Part shown: positions 43,404 to 52,594 of the stretch, piece by piece
How positions within the stretch are numbered: position 1 is the first letter of the stretch
How the letters are laid out: every line of letters starts with the position of its first letter
Assembly (NCBI RefSeq): GCF_004138325.1
Contig: NZ_SBLB01000012.1
Location: forward strand, 62,001-126,000
Direction: 5' to 3'
DNA: 64,000 bases
Source of the DNA: Spirosoma sordidisoli
Lineage (GTDB): Bacteria > Bacteroidota > Bacteroidia > Cytophagales > Spirosomataceae
The notes under the pieces: generated by a model
What the model was told of the DNA's origin: nothing
Database searches by the model: none
The model's input: the letters and a program-made list of their open reading frames with translations, nothing else
Position numbers and translations under genes: made by a program

Positions 43404-43437
43404 CCCAAAATTGCTTCAGAATCGTGTGGTAGGTTTG
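43404..43437 (+). promoter_or_regulatory. Two-box operator/promoter, site D
   Basis: Box 1 CCCAAAATTGC (43404-43414, the weakest first box), box 2 TTCAGAATCGT (43415-43425), spacer GTGG, then TAGGTTTG (43430-43437), a perfect TAnnTTTG. It lies 34 bp before the PepSY-like gene. Confidence 0.65.
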
Positions 43438-43471
43438 AGTCGGTTAAGCAATCAACTAACCAACCAAGCAT

Positions 43472-43924
43472 ATGAAAACCATCCTGTTTGCGGGCCTGCT
43501 GAGTGGGTTCGCGCTCTCGGTCGCTCTACCGACTAATGCCCGTCCTGCTCTCACTACCGCACGTGTTGTTGGCTTGGCCGACGAAACCCCAGCCGCTGTG
43601 AAAGCGACCATCGCCCGGCTGTATCCGACCGCTAAGAACGTGAAATTCGAGAAAGAAGACGGCGACTATGAAGCGGGCTTCAAACACAACGGCAAGTCAA
43701 TGTCGGTGGTGCTCGATGCGAAAGGAACGGTGAAGGAAACTGAGACCGAAATTCCCGTCAATGCCCTGCCTGCTGCCGTTCGCGACTACGTAGCTAAACA
43801 GATGCCAGGCAAGAAGATTAAGGAAGCTGCCGAGATCGTAGATGCCAACGGCACCAAGAAATACGAAGCCGAGGTTGGCGGTAAAGACCTGATGTTTGAC
43901 ACATCGGGTAAGCCGTTAAACTAA
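43472..43924 (+). CDS. PepSY-like exported protein
   Basis: 150 residues. Signal peptide (AGLLSGFALSVALPTNA). Two tandem PepSY-like units follow: VKATIARLYPTAKNVKFEKEDGDYEAGFKHNGKSMSVVLDAKG and VRDYVAKQMPGKKIKEAAEIVDANGTKKYEAEVGGKDLMFDTSGK, the BLIP-like beta-lactamase-inhibitor-protein-like DUF2874 arrangement common in Bacteroidota. These are small periplasmic or surface proteins often induced by two-component systems. The site D promoter lies upstream. Confidence 0.88.
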   Translation: MKTILFAGLLSGFALSVALPTNARPALTTARVVGLADETPAAVKATIARLYPTAKNVKFEKEDGDYEAGFKHNGKSMSVVLDAKGTVKETETEIPVNALPAAVRDYVAKQMPGKKIKEAAEIVDANGTKKYEAEVGGKDLMFDTSGKPLN

Positions 43925-43931
43925 GTAGTCG

Positions 43932-43972
43932 AGTCTGGGTAGTTCAATGATAATACTTGAGCTACTCAGACT
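43932..43972. terminator. Bidirectional hairpin between convergent genes
   Basis: A 16-bp stem (43932-43947 with 43957-43972, containing two G-T pairs) and a 9-nt loop lies after the PepSY-like stop and overlaps the stop codon of the AI-2E-type gene. Confidence 0.6.
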
Positions 43973-45039
43973 TCTACAGATGTATCGTCTAAAGAGTACT
44001 GAACATATAGCGTCTTCACTAAAACCATTCCGATGACCAGCAATGGAGCAGCCATAATCAGCCCCAACGTACCGGCAAATGCGCCAATAATGAGCTGTGC
44101 TGTCAGCAACAGGGCAGGCGGGATATCGTTGAGTTTCTTCTGAATCAGGGGCGTGACTAGGTTGCTTTCGACAAACTGAATGGCCACGTACAACCCCAAT
44201 ACGTACAGAGCCTGTTGCGGGCCGTCGAGCAGGGCAAATAACAGGGCCGGAATGAGGGCCAGCACCGGGCCGAGGTTCGGAATAAACGTGATGAGGGCGG
44301 CAAACAGGGCCAGAATACCCGCAAGCGGGACACCCAGCAACGACAAGCCTACATAACTCAGTATCCCCACGATAGCCATCGAACAGAGCGTGCCCAGCAG
44401 CCAGCCCAACAGGTCCGCGTCGATTCGGGCCAAAATATGCCGCGCCCGCTGCCGACCTGCCGGGGGTACTAAACTGACCAGGCCATTAACGTACAGTTTT
44501 GGCTCGGCCATCAGAAACAGGGCGAGAAAAAAGACGACGTACAGGTCAGTGAACGTGTTGATCGTCCCCGACACAACGCCGAATACCCGCCCGGCCAACC
44601 GCCTGCCGCCCCCGCCCCCTTCCAGGATTTTGTCGGGCGATTGAGGAATCTGATCCACCAACTGGCGACCCCAGCTTGTTTGTTCCAACTGCCGCCGGGC
44701 GTTTTGCAGTACGTTAGGCAGCTCTTTTTGCAACTCCTGCGCCTGTGCGCCAATCTGTGGAGCTACCAACGTACCGATGCCGACCAACGTACCCACGAGT
44801 ACCAGCCCGACAACCAGCAACGACCGGCCTTCGGGCCAGCGGGTTTTGCGGCTCACCCACCGGGCCGCAGCCCGCATGGGTACGGCAACGAGCACCCCCG
44901 CCAATAGCAATAGCAGAATATCGAAGGCAGCTCCCAGGAGCCAAACTATCCCGATGAATAACAGCGTGATTCCAACCGCTATGCAAACACGCCGGACGAA
45001 ATCGGATTGTGAAGGAGGCAGTTGCGATTGGTCCATCAT
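43966..45039 (-). CDS. AI-2E-family (PerM-like) permease
   Basis: 357 residues from the ATG pair before DQSQLPPSQ. About eight membrane segments, with a long soluble stretch after TM3 (QELQKELPNVLQNARRQLEQTSWGRQLVDQIP) and the GxxPNLGPVLALIPALL, LDGPQQALYVLGLYV and VTPLIQKKLNDIPPALLL motifs of the AI-2E transporter/PerM family. Members export signals or act as Na+/H+ antiporters; the substrate is not shown here. It lies 77 bp downstream of lgt on the same strand. Confidence 0.9.
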   Translation of the reverse strand: MMDQSQLPPSQSDFVRRVCIAVGITLLFIGIVWLLGAAFDILLLLLAGVLVAVPMRAAARWVSRKTRWPEGRSLLVVGLVLVGTLVGIGTLVAPQIGAQAQELQKELPNVLQNARRQLEQTSWGRQLVDQIPQSPDKILEGGGGGRRLAGRVFGVVSGTINTFTDLYVVFFLALFLMAEPKLYVNGLVSLVPPAGRQRARHILARIDADLLGWLLGTLCSMAIVGILSYVGLSLLGVPLAGILALFAALITFIPNLGPVLALIPALLFALLDGPQQALYVLGLYVAIQFVESNLVTPLIQKKLNDIPPALLLTAQLIIGAFAGTLGLIMAAPLLVIGMVLVKTLYVQYSLDDTSVEV

Positions 45040-45115
45040 AGTTGTTGACAATGAGTTACAAATCAACGCAGATCAGTTGTTGGAAACAGCATCCGTTCCG
45101 GCTTTTCATGCATGG

Positions 45116-45958
45116 TCAGGTTTTGGTCAAAGGCGCATGTGATGCTGCTTGATGGTTGCGTTGCTCTGTGACTAAGCTCTTAACTATCAAGTAAATACCC
45201 AGCATAATGGCCGGGATGCTCAACAACTGCCCTACGTTTAACGGCATCTGATTTTCAAACGCGACCTGATTTTCCTTCAGGAATTCGTAGCCGAATCGTA
45301 ACGTGAAAACCCAGACGAAAAAAATGCCGAGTAACAGGCCCTGGGGCGTTTCTCTTTTAGTCCGTCGCCACATCGTCAGCAGTACACCAAACAGGAGCAG
45401 GCAGGTTAGGGCTTCGTAGAGTTGGGCCGGGTGTCGAGCTACAGGGGCGTACTCCGTATTGTTGACAAAAACGACCCCCCACGGCAGGGTGGTAGGCCGA
45501 CCAACGATTTCTGAATTCATCAGATTACCCAAGCGAATAAAGAACCCACTGAGGGCGACGACGATAGCAATCCGATCCGCTACCCACAAGAACGATTGGC
45601 CGCGACTACGCCGGGAACGGACGTACAATAACAAGCCCGTTAGAATGCCAATGGCCGCGCCGTGGCTGGCTAACCCGCGATAAGGAGGCAAAATCACCTC
45701 CAACGGATGCTGCCACAACGTTGCCGGTTCGTAGAAGAGAAAATGCCCTAATCGGGCACCGACCACCGTGGACACAACCATATAGATCAGCAACGAATCG
45801 ACATCGCTGGCGGGCTTGCCTTCTTGGCGAAAAATAGAGCTAATTAGTTGGCTACCAATCAGAAAACTCAGGGCGAAGAACACGCCATACCAGCTTATGG
45901 CAAACGGGCCAATCTGAACTATGTCGGGGGTAACCGTCCATGTTATGTAGCTTAACAT
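45116..45958 (-). CDS. lgt: Prolipoprotein diacylglyceryl transferase
   Basis: 280 residues, seven membrane helices. I start at the ATG before LSYITWTV, as in relatives; ATGs 3 and 8 codons upstream are possible. The Lgt signature is present: SGFFIRLGNLMNSEIVG (the GxxxRxGNxxNxE box) and the active-site His-Gly region YRGLASHGAAIGIL. It transfers diacylglycerol from phosphatidylglycerol to the lipobox Cys of prolipoproteins. Many lipoproteins, including adaptors, are encoded in this window. A hypothetical lipoprotein gene lies directly upstream. Confidence 0.93.
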   Translation of the reverse strand: MLSYITWTVTPDIVQIGPFAISWYGVFFALSFLIGSQLISSIFRQEGKPASDVDSLLIYMVVSTVVGARLGHFLFYEPATLWQHPLEVILPPYRGLASHGAAIGILTGLLLYVRSRRSRGQSFLWVADRIAIVVALSGFFIRLGNLMNSEIVGRPTTLPWGVVFVNNTEYAPVARHPAQLYEALTCLLLFGVLLTMWRRTKRETPQGLLLGIFFVWVFTLRFGYEFLKENQVAFENQMPLNVGQLLSIPAIMLGIYLIVKSLVTEQRNHQAASHAPLTKT

Positions 45959-46039
45959 AGTGTTCATCGTCCTAATAGCCATATCATCCCGGATGTCGTC
46001 AGAGGCACTGGCCTACAGACGTTGTCAATAGCAACGCTG

Positions 46040-46657
46040 TCAATCGACAGGTTTTTTCTCATGTTTGTCGAGTTTTAATTTGGCTGAACCAACCGTGGTT
46101 GACGGATGATGCCGGGTAAGGCTACGTTGCTGACGGTGGCAAAATTGATACGCATTGACCAATCCGTAGGAACCGTGGGCATCGGTGTCGCTCAATTGCC
46201 CGTTTCGCATCTGCCGGAGCAGCATCAGCATACAACTGTCGCCACGAAACACGCGCCGACAGGTACGTTTGTCGAGGTAATGAATCTCACTGTCGGGCGT
46301 GAGACTAAAATGATAATCTTCCCGCCGGGAGTCACCGACCCAATCTTCGGTGCGGTAAATAGACAACGGGCCTTGTTGCATCACCTCGTAGGTGTCCTCT
46401 CTGTAGAACCGGTACGTCTCGCCCTGATTGGTGCGGTAGCCCCAAACCGAACGGCTCGACAACCGTTGCCGGTTACCAGCCCCATCGACGAAAACGATCT
46501 GCCGCCCGCGCGATTTGGTCCACACCGATTTGACCCAGGGGTTATCCGTCGTAGCCTCAGAACTCCGCATGAGCTGGTAGGTGGTGCGGTCGCAGTTAGT
46601 TAGACCGACCACTATCAGCAAATAGAACAGAGTACGTAGTCTATTTCGACTGCCCAT
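46040..46657 (-). CDS. Lipoprotein of unknown function
   Basis: 205 residues. Signal peptide with lipobox LTNC (residues 19-22). The body is beta-rich with many Arg and Tyr (VWGYRTNQGETYRFYREDTYEVMQQGPLSIYR), then a helix-rich middle (CMLMLLRQMRNGQLSD) and a basic tail with His and Lys. Family not recognised. It lies between the RND adaptor terminator and lgt. Confidence 0.7.
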   Translation of the reverse strand: MGSRNRLRTLFYLLIVVGLTNCDRTTYQLMRSSEATTDNPWVKSVWTKSRGRQIVFVDGAGNRQRLSSRSVWGYRTNQGETYRFYREDTYEVMQQGPLSIYRTEDWVGDSRREDYHFSLTPDSEIHYLDKRTCRRVFRGDSCMLMLLRQMRNGQLSDTDAHGSYGLVNAYQFCHRQQRSLTRHHPSTTVGSAKLKLDKHEKKPVD

Positions 46658-46677
46658 AGTCTTATTTGGTTGCTTAA

Positions 46678-46694
46678 AACGGGCATAACCCGTT
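46678..46694 (-). terminator. Terminator of the GC-rich RND operon
   Basis: AACGGG (46678-46683), 5-nt loop, CCCGTT (46689-46694). On the minus strand the stem is followed by TTAAG after CCCGTTTT. It sits 6 bp after the adaptor stop. Confidence 0.65.
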
Positions 46695-46699
46695 CACAA

Positions 46700-47809
46700 T
46701 CAGCGAACGGCGATGCCTTCCTTGATGTCGTCGCGGGCGTTGACGATAATCCTGTCGTCGGCCCGCAGGTTGCCAAACACTTCCGTGAGCGGACCGGCTT
46801 TCTGCCCCCGGCGCACAGGTACGTACTGCGCCCGCCCGTCGGTCACGCGGATCACGTACTGCCGTTCGGTGGAGGTGACGACTGCCGTAGTCGGCACAGC
46901 CAGGGCACCCGGTGTGCCGGCAGTGGGCAGGGTCAACTCGGCAAACATGCCGGGGCGCAGGGTGCGGGTGGGATTGGCCACGTCGATCTCCACCGTTTCG
47001 GACCGAAATTGCTGGTTCATGCTGCCTGATCGCCGGTTGATTTTGCCCGTAAATTCCCGGCTCGGCATAGCGGCCACCGAAAAGCGAACCGTGCTGCCTT
47101 CGCGCAGGCCCACGCTGTAGGTTTCGGGAATGTCGGCCACCAGCCGCAGGCGGTTTTGTTGTTGCAGCACCAGCATCGGCCCTTCCATCTTGGCCCCCGA
47201 TCCCACCAGCGCACCGGGGTGTACGTTCCGCTCGGTGATGATACCGTCGAAGGGTGCCCGCACGGTCAGGTAGTCCCGGAGTTTGGTCAGGGCGCGGTAG
47301 TTGGCCCGCTCGCCCAGCACCGACGCGCTGTCAGAGCGAAGCCGGGCCTGCGCCGTTTCCAGGTCCAGTGCCGACACCGAACCGGGAATTTTATTGCTGG
47401 CCCGCAGTCGCCGGTAATGTTCGCGGCTGGCCGTTAGCATCACCTCGGCTTTGAGCGTGTTCGACCGGGCGGCCACCAGCCGCTCCTCCGTTTCGGGGGC
47501 ATCGAGGATCATCAGCACCTGCCCCCGCCGAACGGCACTCCCCCGGTCGACCAGCACTCGTTCCACGAAGCCATTGGCCCGTGGGTAAATGCTGACCTCT
47601 TGATAGGCCCGAAACTGGCCCGGCAACTGCACCGACGGGCTGACCCGCTGCCGGGAAACGGTGCCGACCTGGTAGGCGGGTGCCGACGCGGTAGGTTCGG
47701 CGGTCGTCTTTTTGTGGGGCTTGTCTGCCGATTCGGACGAGGTGCACTGCTGAAAAAAGCCGCCCAGCCCCAACAGGGCCAGTACGTAGCTATAAGGGGT
47801 GATTTTCAT
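46700..47809 (-). CDS. RND periplasmic adaptor (membrane-fusion lipoprotein)
   Basis: 369 residues from the ATG before KITPYSYVL; the longer frame upstream overlaps the pump and lacks support. Signal peptide with lipobox FQQC near residue 20. Order of domains: SIYPRANGFVERVLVDRGSAVRRGQVLMILDAP (lipoyl), coiled-coil hairpin about 110-165 (EERLVAARSNTLKAEVMLTASREHYRRL), APFDGIITERNVHPGALVG (second lipoyl), then the barrel domain. It overlaps the pump gene by 20 bp. GC-rich, like the rest of this operon. Confidence 0.9.
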   Translation of the reverse strand: MKITPYSYVLALLGLGGFFQQCTSSESADKPHKKTTAEPTASAPAYQVGTVSRQRVSPSVQLPGQFRAYQEVSIYPRANGFVERVLVDRGSAVRRGQVLMILDAPETEERLVAARSNTLKAEVMLTASREHYRRLRASNKIPGSVSALDLETAQARLRSDSASVLGERANYRALTKLRDYLTVRAPFDGIITERNVHPGALVGSGAKMEGPMLVLQQQNRLRLVADIPETYSVGLREGSTVRFSVAAMPSREFTGKINRRSGSMNQQFRSETVEIDVANPTRTLRPGMFAELTLPTAGTPGALAVPTTAVVTSTERQYVIRVTDGRAQYVPVRRGQKAGPLTEVFGNLRADDRIIVNARDDIKEGIAVR

Positions 47810-50800
47810 ACGCTTCGGTCTGAGCTTGTTCTTTATGAAATTGATCGGCGGTGTCGTCGGCCATCTGCACGGCGTAGGCCGATTCGGTCGGTAGCAGCGA
47901 AGGATCATGGAAAGGGGTGCTGCGCTGTAGCCAGACATACACCTGGGGTACGATGTAGAGCGCGGCCAGCGTGGAAGCAATCAGGCCACCAATAACGGCC
48001 CGGCCCAGTGGGGCTACCTGCTCCCCGGCCTCGCCCGTACCGAGGGCCATCGGAATCATGCCCGCAATCATGGCAAACGACGTCATCAGCACGGGCCGAA
48101 GCCGAACGCCCACACTGTCAACGGCGGCCCGGTGGGTGTCGCGGTACTCCCAGCGCAACCGCTCGGCATTGGTCACAATAAGAATGGCGTTGGCTACCGA
48201 AATGCCCACCGACATGATGATGCCCATGTACGATTGCAGGTTGAGCGTGCTGCCCGTCAGCAACAGCAGCCCAATGGCCCCCACAATCACAGCGGGCACG
48301 GTTGACAAAATGACGAACGAGAGTTTAAACGACTGGTAGTTAGCCGCCAGCAGCAGGAAAATAACCAGGACGGCCACGCCCAAGCCGACCTGCAAACTGT
48401 CCAGCGTTTCGGTCAGCAGCGACGACATTCCTTTTACGGACGTGACTAATCCCTTGGGGGCCTCACCCAGATCCGTCAGCGTCTGCTCAACGGCCCGCGT
48501 GGCCGTACCCAAATCACTACCGTGCAAATTGGCCGACACCGTTACAAACCGGCGGGGTCCGGTGCGGTCGTACTCACCGGGCAGCGTATCGACCGAGAAC
48601 GTCGCCACGTCGCTCAACACGGGCCGTACCTGCCCGGCCACCAACGGAATTTCGCCCAGTTGCGCCATGTCGCTCATGGCGTATTCAGGCACCTGCACCT
48701 GCACCTGATACGTGTAGGCCGAGCGTTTGTCGAGCCACTGGTTTTTCTCCGTAAAGCGGCTCGACGAGGTCGATGCCGTAATGGAACGGGCGGCTTGTTG
48801 CAGGCTCAGGCCCATCATGGCCAGCTTCTGCCGATCCAGGGTGATGTTGATGACCGGAAACTTCAGCGGCTGCACAATCCGTACGTCGCGCAGGTAATCA
48901 ATCTTTGCAAGGCCCGCCACCACCTGCCGGGCGTAGGTTTCGATCTGCTGCATGTCGCGCCCAGCCACCTGTACCTCGATGGGCGTGGCGGCTCCCCCGC
49001 TCATCAGTTTTTCGGTCAGGTCGGCGGGTTCAAACGAAACCGTCAGATCGGGGTACTGCTCGGTGACGGCCTTCCGAATCCGCTCTTTTACGGCCTGCAT
49101 GTTGGCGTGGTAGGCTTTGTTGAGAGCCACTTTGATCACGGCATCGTTCGGGCCGGTGGTGCTGACGTACAGGTTGGTAGTGGCGTAGTTGGTGGGCACC
49201 ACGCCCACGTAGGCCGACGATACCGCCAGGTTGCCATCGGTAACGGCATCAACCAGCGTAACCAGTTGTTTGGCTCGCTCCTCGGTTCGTTCGAGCCGGG
49301 TGCCGTCGGGCGTTTTCATCCGAATGACCATCTGCCCGGCGTTGAGCTGGGGGAGCATATCCTTACCAATCAGCACAAAACCCAACCCAGCCAAGAGCAG
49401 GACCAAGACAAAATAGAGACTGATAATCAATTTATTGCGCGTCAACAGGCCCTCCGTTTGACGTACGAATCCATTGCGTACCCGGTCAAACAAGCCGGGC
49501 TTTTTGTCGGCCACCTCCGCGTCTGCTTGCGTGGGGGGATGGGCGTGCGTTTTGAGCAGCCAGTTGGCCAATACCGGCACCAGGCTCTGAGCCAGGAAAT
49601 AGGACACCGTCATGGCAAAGCCGATGGAGAGCGACAGGGGCAAAAACATGGCCCTGGGTACGCCCGACATGATGAACGATGGCGCGAACACGGCCAGAAT
49701 ACAGAGCAGAATCAGCAGCAGCGGCAGGGCCACCTCTTTACAGGCATCGTAAATAGCCTGTTTCTTCGTCTTGCCCATCTCCAGGTGCTGGTGGATGTTT
49801 TCGATGGTCACCGTTGCCTGATCGACCAGAATACCGATGGACAGGGCCAGCCCCGACAGGGTCATGATGTTGATGGTTTGCCCGGCCAGCCCCAACAGCA
49901 GCACCCCCGCAATCACCGACACCGGGATGGTGATGATCACGATGAGCGACGAACGCCAGTCGCCCAGAAACAGCAGCACCATCAGGCCCGTCAGGATGGC
50001 CCCTAAGCCGCCCTCAAACAGCAGGCTTTTCACGGCGTTGATTACGAACACCGACTGGTCGAACTCATACGACACCTCGATGTCATCGGGCAGCAGACTC
50101 CGCATTTCGGGCAGTTTGGCCTTCAGCCGGGTCACCACGTCCCAGGTGGAGGCATCGGCGGTTTTCACCACCGGGATGTACGATGAGCGGCTCCCGTTGA
50201 CCAGCGCGTAGCCCGCCGTGACGTCGGAGGCATCGGCTACGGTGGCCACATCGCGCAGAAACACACTGCGGTGGCCTTCGGTTACGATGGGAATCTGCCC
50301 GAAGTCTTCGACCTGATCTTCCAGCGAATTGAGTGTGGTGATGTAGGTCGAATTGTCGATGCGAATATTGCCCGACGGGGTCATGGCGTTGTTGGCGGCC
50401 AGGGCTTCGACCACCTCATCGGGCGAGATGTTCAGGCTGCGGATCTTCTGGGGATCGAGGTTAATGACCACCGTGCGGGCGTTGGTGCCGATGGGGGGCG
50501 GGGCCGTCAGGCCGGGAATGGTCGAAAACAGGGGCCGGATGCGCGTGGAGGCCATCTCGTGGATCTCGCGCAACGGGCGGGTTTTGCTCGAAAACACCAG
50601 GTCTCCAATGGGTACCGAGGATGCATCGTAGCGTACCACCTGCGGGGGCAAGGCTCCGGGCGGGAAAAACTTCATGGCCCGGTTTACCTGGATGGCGACC
50701 TCCGCCGATGCCTGCGCCATATCGACCCCCTCATAGAAAGCCAGTTTCACGATGGTCAGGCCCTGGGTGTTGCGGCTTTGAATCTCTTTGATGCCCCCGA

Positions 50801-51020
50801 TATACAGGAACTGATCCTGCATTCGGGTGGCAAAAAAGCCTTCCATCTGGGCGGGTGACATCCCGCCGTAAGGTTCAATGACGTAGATAGTCGGCGAATT
50901 GAGCCGGGGAAAAATGTCGATGGGAATGCGCAAGGCAGCCAGCACCGAGAAAACCACCACACCGGCCACCACCACCAGCACGGCAATGGGACGCTTCAAC
51001 GACGTTGAGAGTAAGGACAT
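47790..51020 (-). CDS. RND efflux permease with altered proton-relay pair
   Basis: 1076 residues with standard RND topology. Starts SLLSTSLKRPIAVLVVVAGVVVFSVLAALRI. TM4 reads SIGILVDQATVTIENIHQHLE: where AcrB-type pumps have Asp-Asp this has Asp-Gln. Not a heavy-metal (DFG) type. The subfamily with E or Q here is found in Bacteroidota pumps for unknown substrates. It is in an operon with TolC (11 bp upstream) and the adaptor (downstream), and next to a two-component system transcribed in the opposite direction. G+C is much higher than in the flanking genes. Confidence 0.9.
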   Translation of the reverse strand: MSLLSTSLKRPIAVLVVVAGVVVFSVLAALRIPIDIFPRLNSPTIYVIEPYGGMSPAQMEGFFATRMQDQFLYIGGIKEIQSRNTQGLTIVKLAFYEGVDMAQASAEVAIQVNRAMKFFPPGALPPQVVRYDASSVPIGDLVFSSKTRPLREIHEMASTRIRPLFSTIPGLTAPPPIGTNARTVVINLDPQKIRSLNISPDEVVEALAANNAMTPSGNIRIDNSTYITTLNSLEDQVEDFGQIPIVTEGHRSVFLRDVATVADASDVTAGYALVNGSRSSYIPVVKTADASTWDVVTRLKAKLPEMRSLLPDDIEVSYEFDQSVFVINAVKSLLFEGGLGAILTGLMVLLFLGDWRSSLIVIITIPVSVIAGVLLLGLAGQTINIMTLSGLALSIGILVDQATVTIENIHQHLEMGKTKKQAIYDACKEVALPLLLILLCILAVFAPSFIMSGVPRAMFLPLSLSIGFAMTVSYFLAQSLVPVLANWLLKTHAHPPTQADAEVADKKPGLFDRVRNGFVRQTEGLLTRNKLIISLYFVLVLLLAGLGFVLIGKDMLPQLNAGQMVIRMKTPDGTRLERTEERAKQLVTLVDAVTDGNLAVSSAYVGVVPTNYATTNLYVSTTGPNDAVIKVALNKAYHANMQAVKERIRKAVTEQYPDLTVSFEPADLTEKLMSGGAATPIEVQVAGRDMQQIETYARQVVAGLAKIDYLRDVRIVQPLKFPVINITLDRQKLAMMGLSLQQAARSITASTSSSRFTEKNQWLDKRSAYTYQVQVQVPEYAMSDMAQLGEIPLVAGQVRPVLSDVATFSVDTLPGEYDRTGPRRFVTVSANLHGSDLGTATRAVEQTLTDLGEAPKGLVTSVKGMSSLLTETLDSLQVGLGVAVLVIFLLLAANYQSFKLSFVILSTVPAVIVGAIGLLLLTGSTLNLQSYMGIIMSVGISVANAILIVTNAERLRWEYRDTHRAAVDSVGVRLRPVLMTSFAMIAGMIPMALGTGEAGEQVAPLGRAVIGGLIASTLAALYIVPQVYVWLQRSTPFHDPSLLPTESAYAVQMADDTADQFHKEQAQTEAYENHPL

Positions 51021-51031
51021 ACGAAACGGGA

Positions 51032-52417
51032 TTAACGACGGAACAGGGTGTAAAACGCAGCAAAATCATTGGTGGCCAGGGCGCGTTGCAGCCGAAGCTG
51101 AACGGCCTGCGTTCGGGTCTGCACGGCTTCTTTTTCTACTGTCGTGAGCAGGGTAAGCGCGTCGGTCAGGCCCAAAATGGTTTCCAGGCCGTTGTTGTAC
51201 AGCGACAACCGCTGGGCGTAGGCCGCTTGGGCCGACCGGAGGGCCGAGGGTAATTCGGTTAGTTGCCGTTGCAACACCGTAAGCTGGGCATCGGCGGTAC
51301 TCAGGCTATTCTGGAGCTGCACCTGCCCGAGGGCCAACTGATTGCGGGCCTCCTCGACGCGGAACTGTTGCAGCCGAACGCGCGAACCAGCCCGCTTCAG
51401 ATCCATCAGGTTCATGGTGGCGGCTACGCCGAGCAGGTAGTTGGTGCGGCTGTAGGCCAGGCCCGACCCCAGCGGCCCGAAATTATTTTCCACGTCTAAG
51501 CTCGTGCCCCGCGCCCAGGTAGCCGCCAACAGCGACAGCCGGGGCAGGGCCGATTTTCGGATCAGGTCAATTTCGGTGGTCTGCCGAATCACGAGCCGTT
51601 CGCCCACCCGCAGCAGCGGATGGTTAGCCGTGGAAGCGGGGGCCAGCACGGGGGCCAGCAGGGGTTCCGGGCGGAAGGCGGTGTCGATCTGAATCTGCTC
51701 AAGCGGGCGACCCGTCAGCGTAGCCAACTGCACCCTGGCCCGTTCGTAGTCTTCCTCCACCCGCAGGTAAGCCAGCCTGGCCCGCGAGAGGGCCACGTTG
51801 GCCAGCGAGGAATCCAGGCCGGGCTTGATGCCGTTACGCACCAGGTTGCTGATAATTTGCCGCACCGTATCGACGCGGGCCAGGTTTTGCCCCTCGATGC
51901 GCCGGGTTTGCTCGGCCCAGAACACGTCCAGGTACGCCCCGATGACCGCCTGCCGCAGGTCGAACTGTTCGCGTTCCAGCCCGGCTTCCCCCACGGCCAC
52001 CTCCGCCCGGATGAGTTGATCTTCGGCGGCAAACCGACCAAAGTTGAACACCTCCCAGTCGGCACTGGCCAGGGCAATGTTTCCCGTAGCTAAGTTCCCA
52101 CTGTTGTCGGCCCGGCGTGCGCCGGAGGTGGGTACGATCAGTCCCAGTGAGAAATAAGACCCCGACAACCCGTTGGCTGTGCCTACGTTGGTCTGGCTGT
52201 GCAGCCGCACGTTGGGCAGTCGGTTGTCGCGCACCACCTGGGCGTTGGCCCGGAGTGCTTCGACAGCCGCCCGTTGGGCCGCTAGCGTGGGGTATTGCGA
52301 CAGCGAAGCCTCGACGGCCCCTTCCAGCGTCAGGGGCTGGGCGAGCGTCACGGACAAGCCCGGCAGAAAAGCCAACAGGCAAAGCAGGTAAAACCAACGT
52401 GGGTGTAAACAGATCAT
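51032..52417 (-). CDS. TolC-family outer-membrane efflux protein
   Basis: 461 residues. Signal peptide (LLAFLPGLSVTLAQP), then OEP repeats: LTLEGAVEASLSQYPTLAAQRAAVEALRANAQ and EAVQTRTQAVQLRLQRALATNDFAAFYTLF at the C-terminus. First gene of the GC-rich operon TolC, pump, adaptor. The start codon is 177 bp from the divergent response regulator start; that gap contains GTTATTACAA (52510-52519), a possible shared operator. Confidence 0.9.
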   Translation of the reverse strand: MICLHPRWFYLLCLLAFLPGLSVTLAQPLTLEGAVEASLSQYPTLAAQRAAVEALRANAQVVRDNRLPNVRLHSQTNVGTANGLSGSYFSLGLIVPTSGARRADNSGNLATGNIALASADWEVFNFGRFAAEDQLIRAEVAVGEAGLEREQFDLRQAVIGAYLDVFWAEQTRRIEGQNLARVDTVRQIISNLVRNGIKPGLDSSLANVALSRARLAYLRVEEDYERARVQLATLTGRPLEQIQIDTAFRPEPLLAPVLAPASTANHPLLRVGERLVIRQTTEIDLIRKSALPRLSLLAATWARGTSLDVENNFGPLGSGLAYSRTNYLLGVAATMNLMDLKRAGSRVRLQQFRVEEARNQLALGQVQLQNSLSTADAQLTVLQRQLTELPSALRSAQAAYAQRLSLYNNGLETILGLTDALTLLTTVEKEAVQTRTQAVQLRLQRALATNDFAAFYTLFRR

Positions 52418-52594
52418 AACATCAGCCGTTGACTAGGAGAAACGGCCCTACACGGGCCAGCTTAACCTGCTCAAAGGAACCACCTCACTTCTTAGAGACC
52501 TCTGAGAGAGTTATTACAATCTGATGAGAATGAGCTTGTGGCCCGTAGGCAACGGACCTGCTTGCGTACTTTCGGCGGTCAAACAGATAAGATT

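Noticed and set aside
43286-43471. 61-codon minus-strand frame
   Set aside because: It runs through the promoter and two-box site D of the PepSY-like gene, so it is probably spurious.
48522-50006. 494-codon plus-strand frame antisense to the RND permease
   Set aside because: Long antisense frames are expected in G+C-rich coding DNA; the RND permease on the opposite strand is certain.
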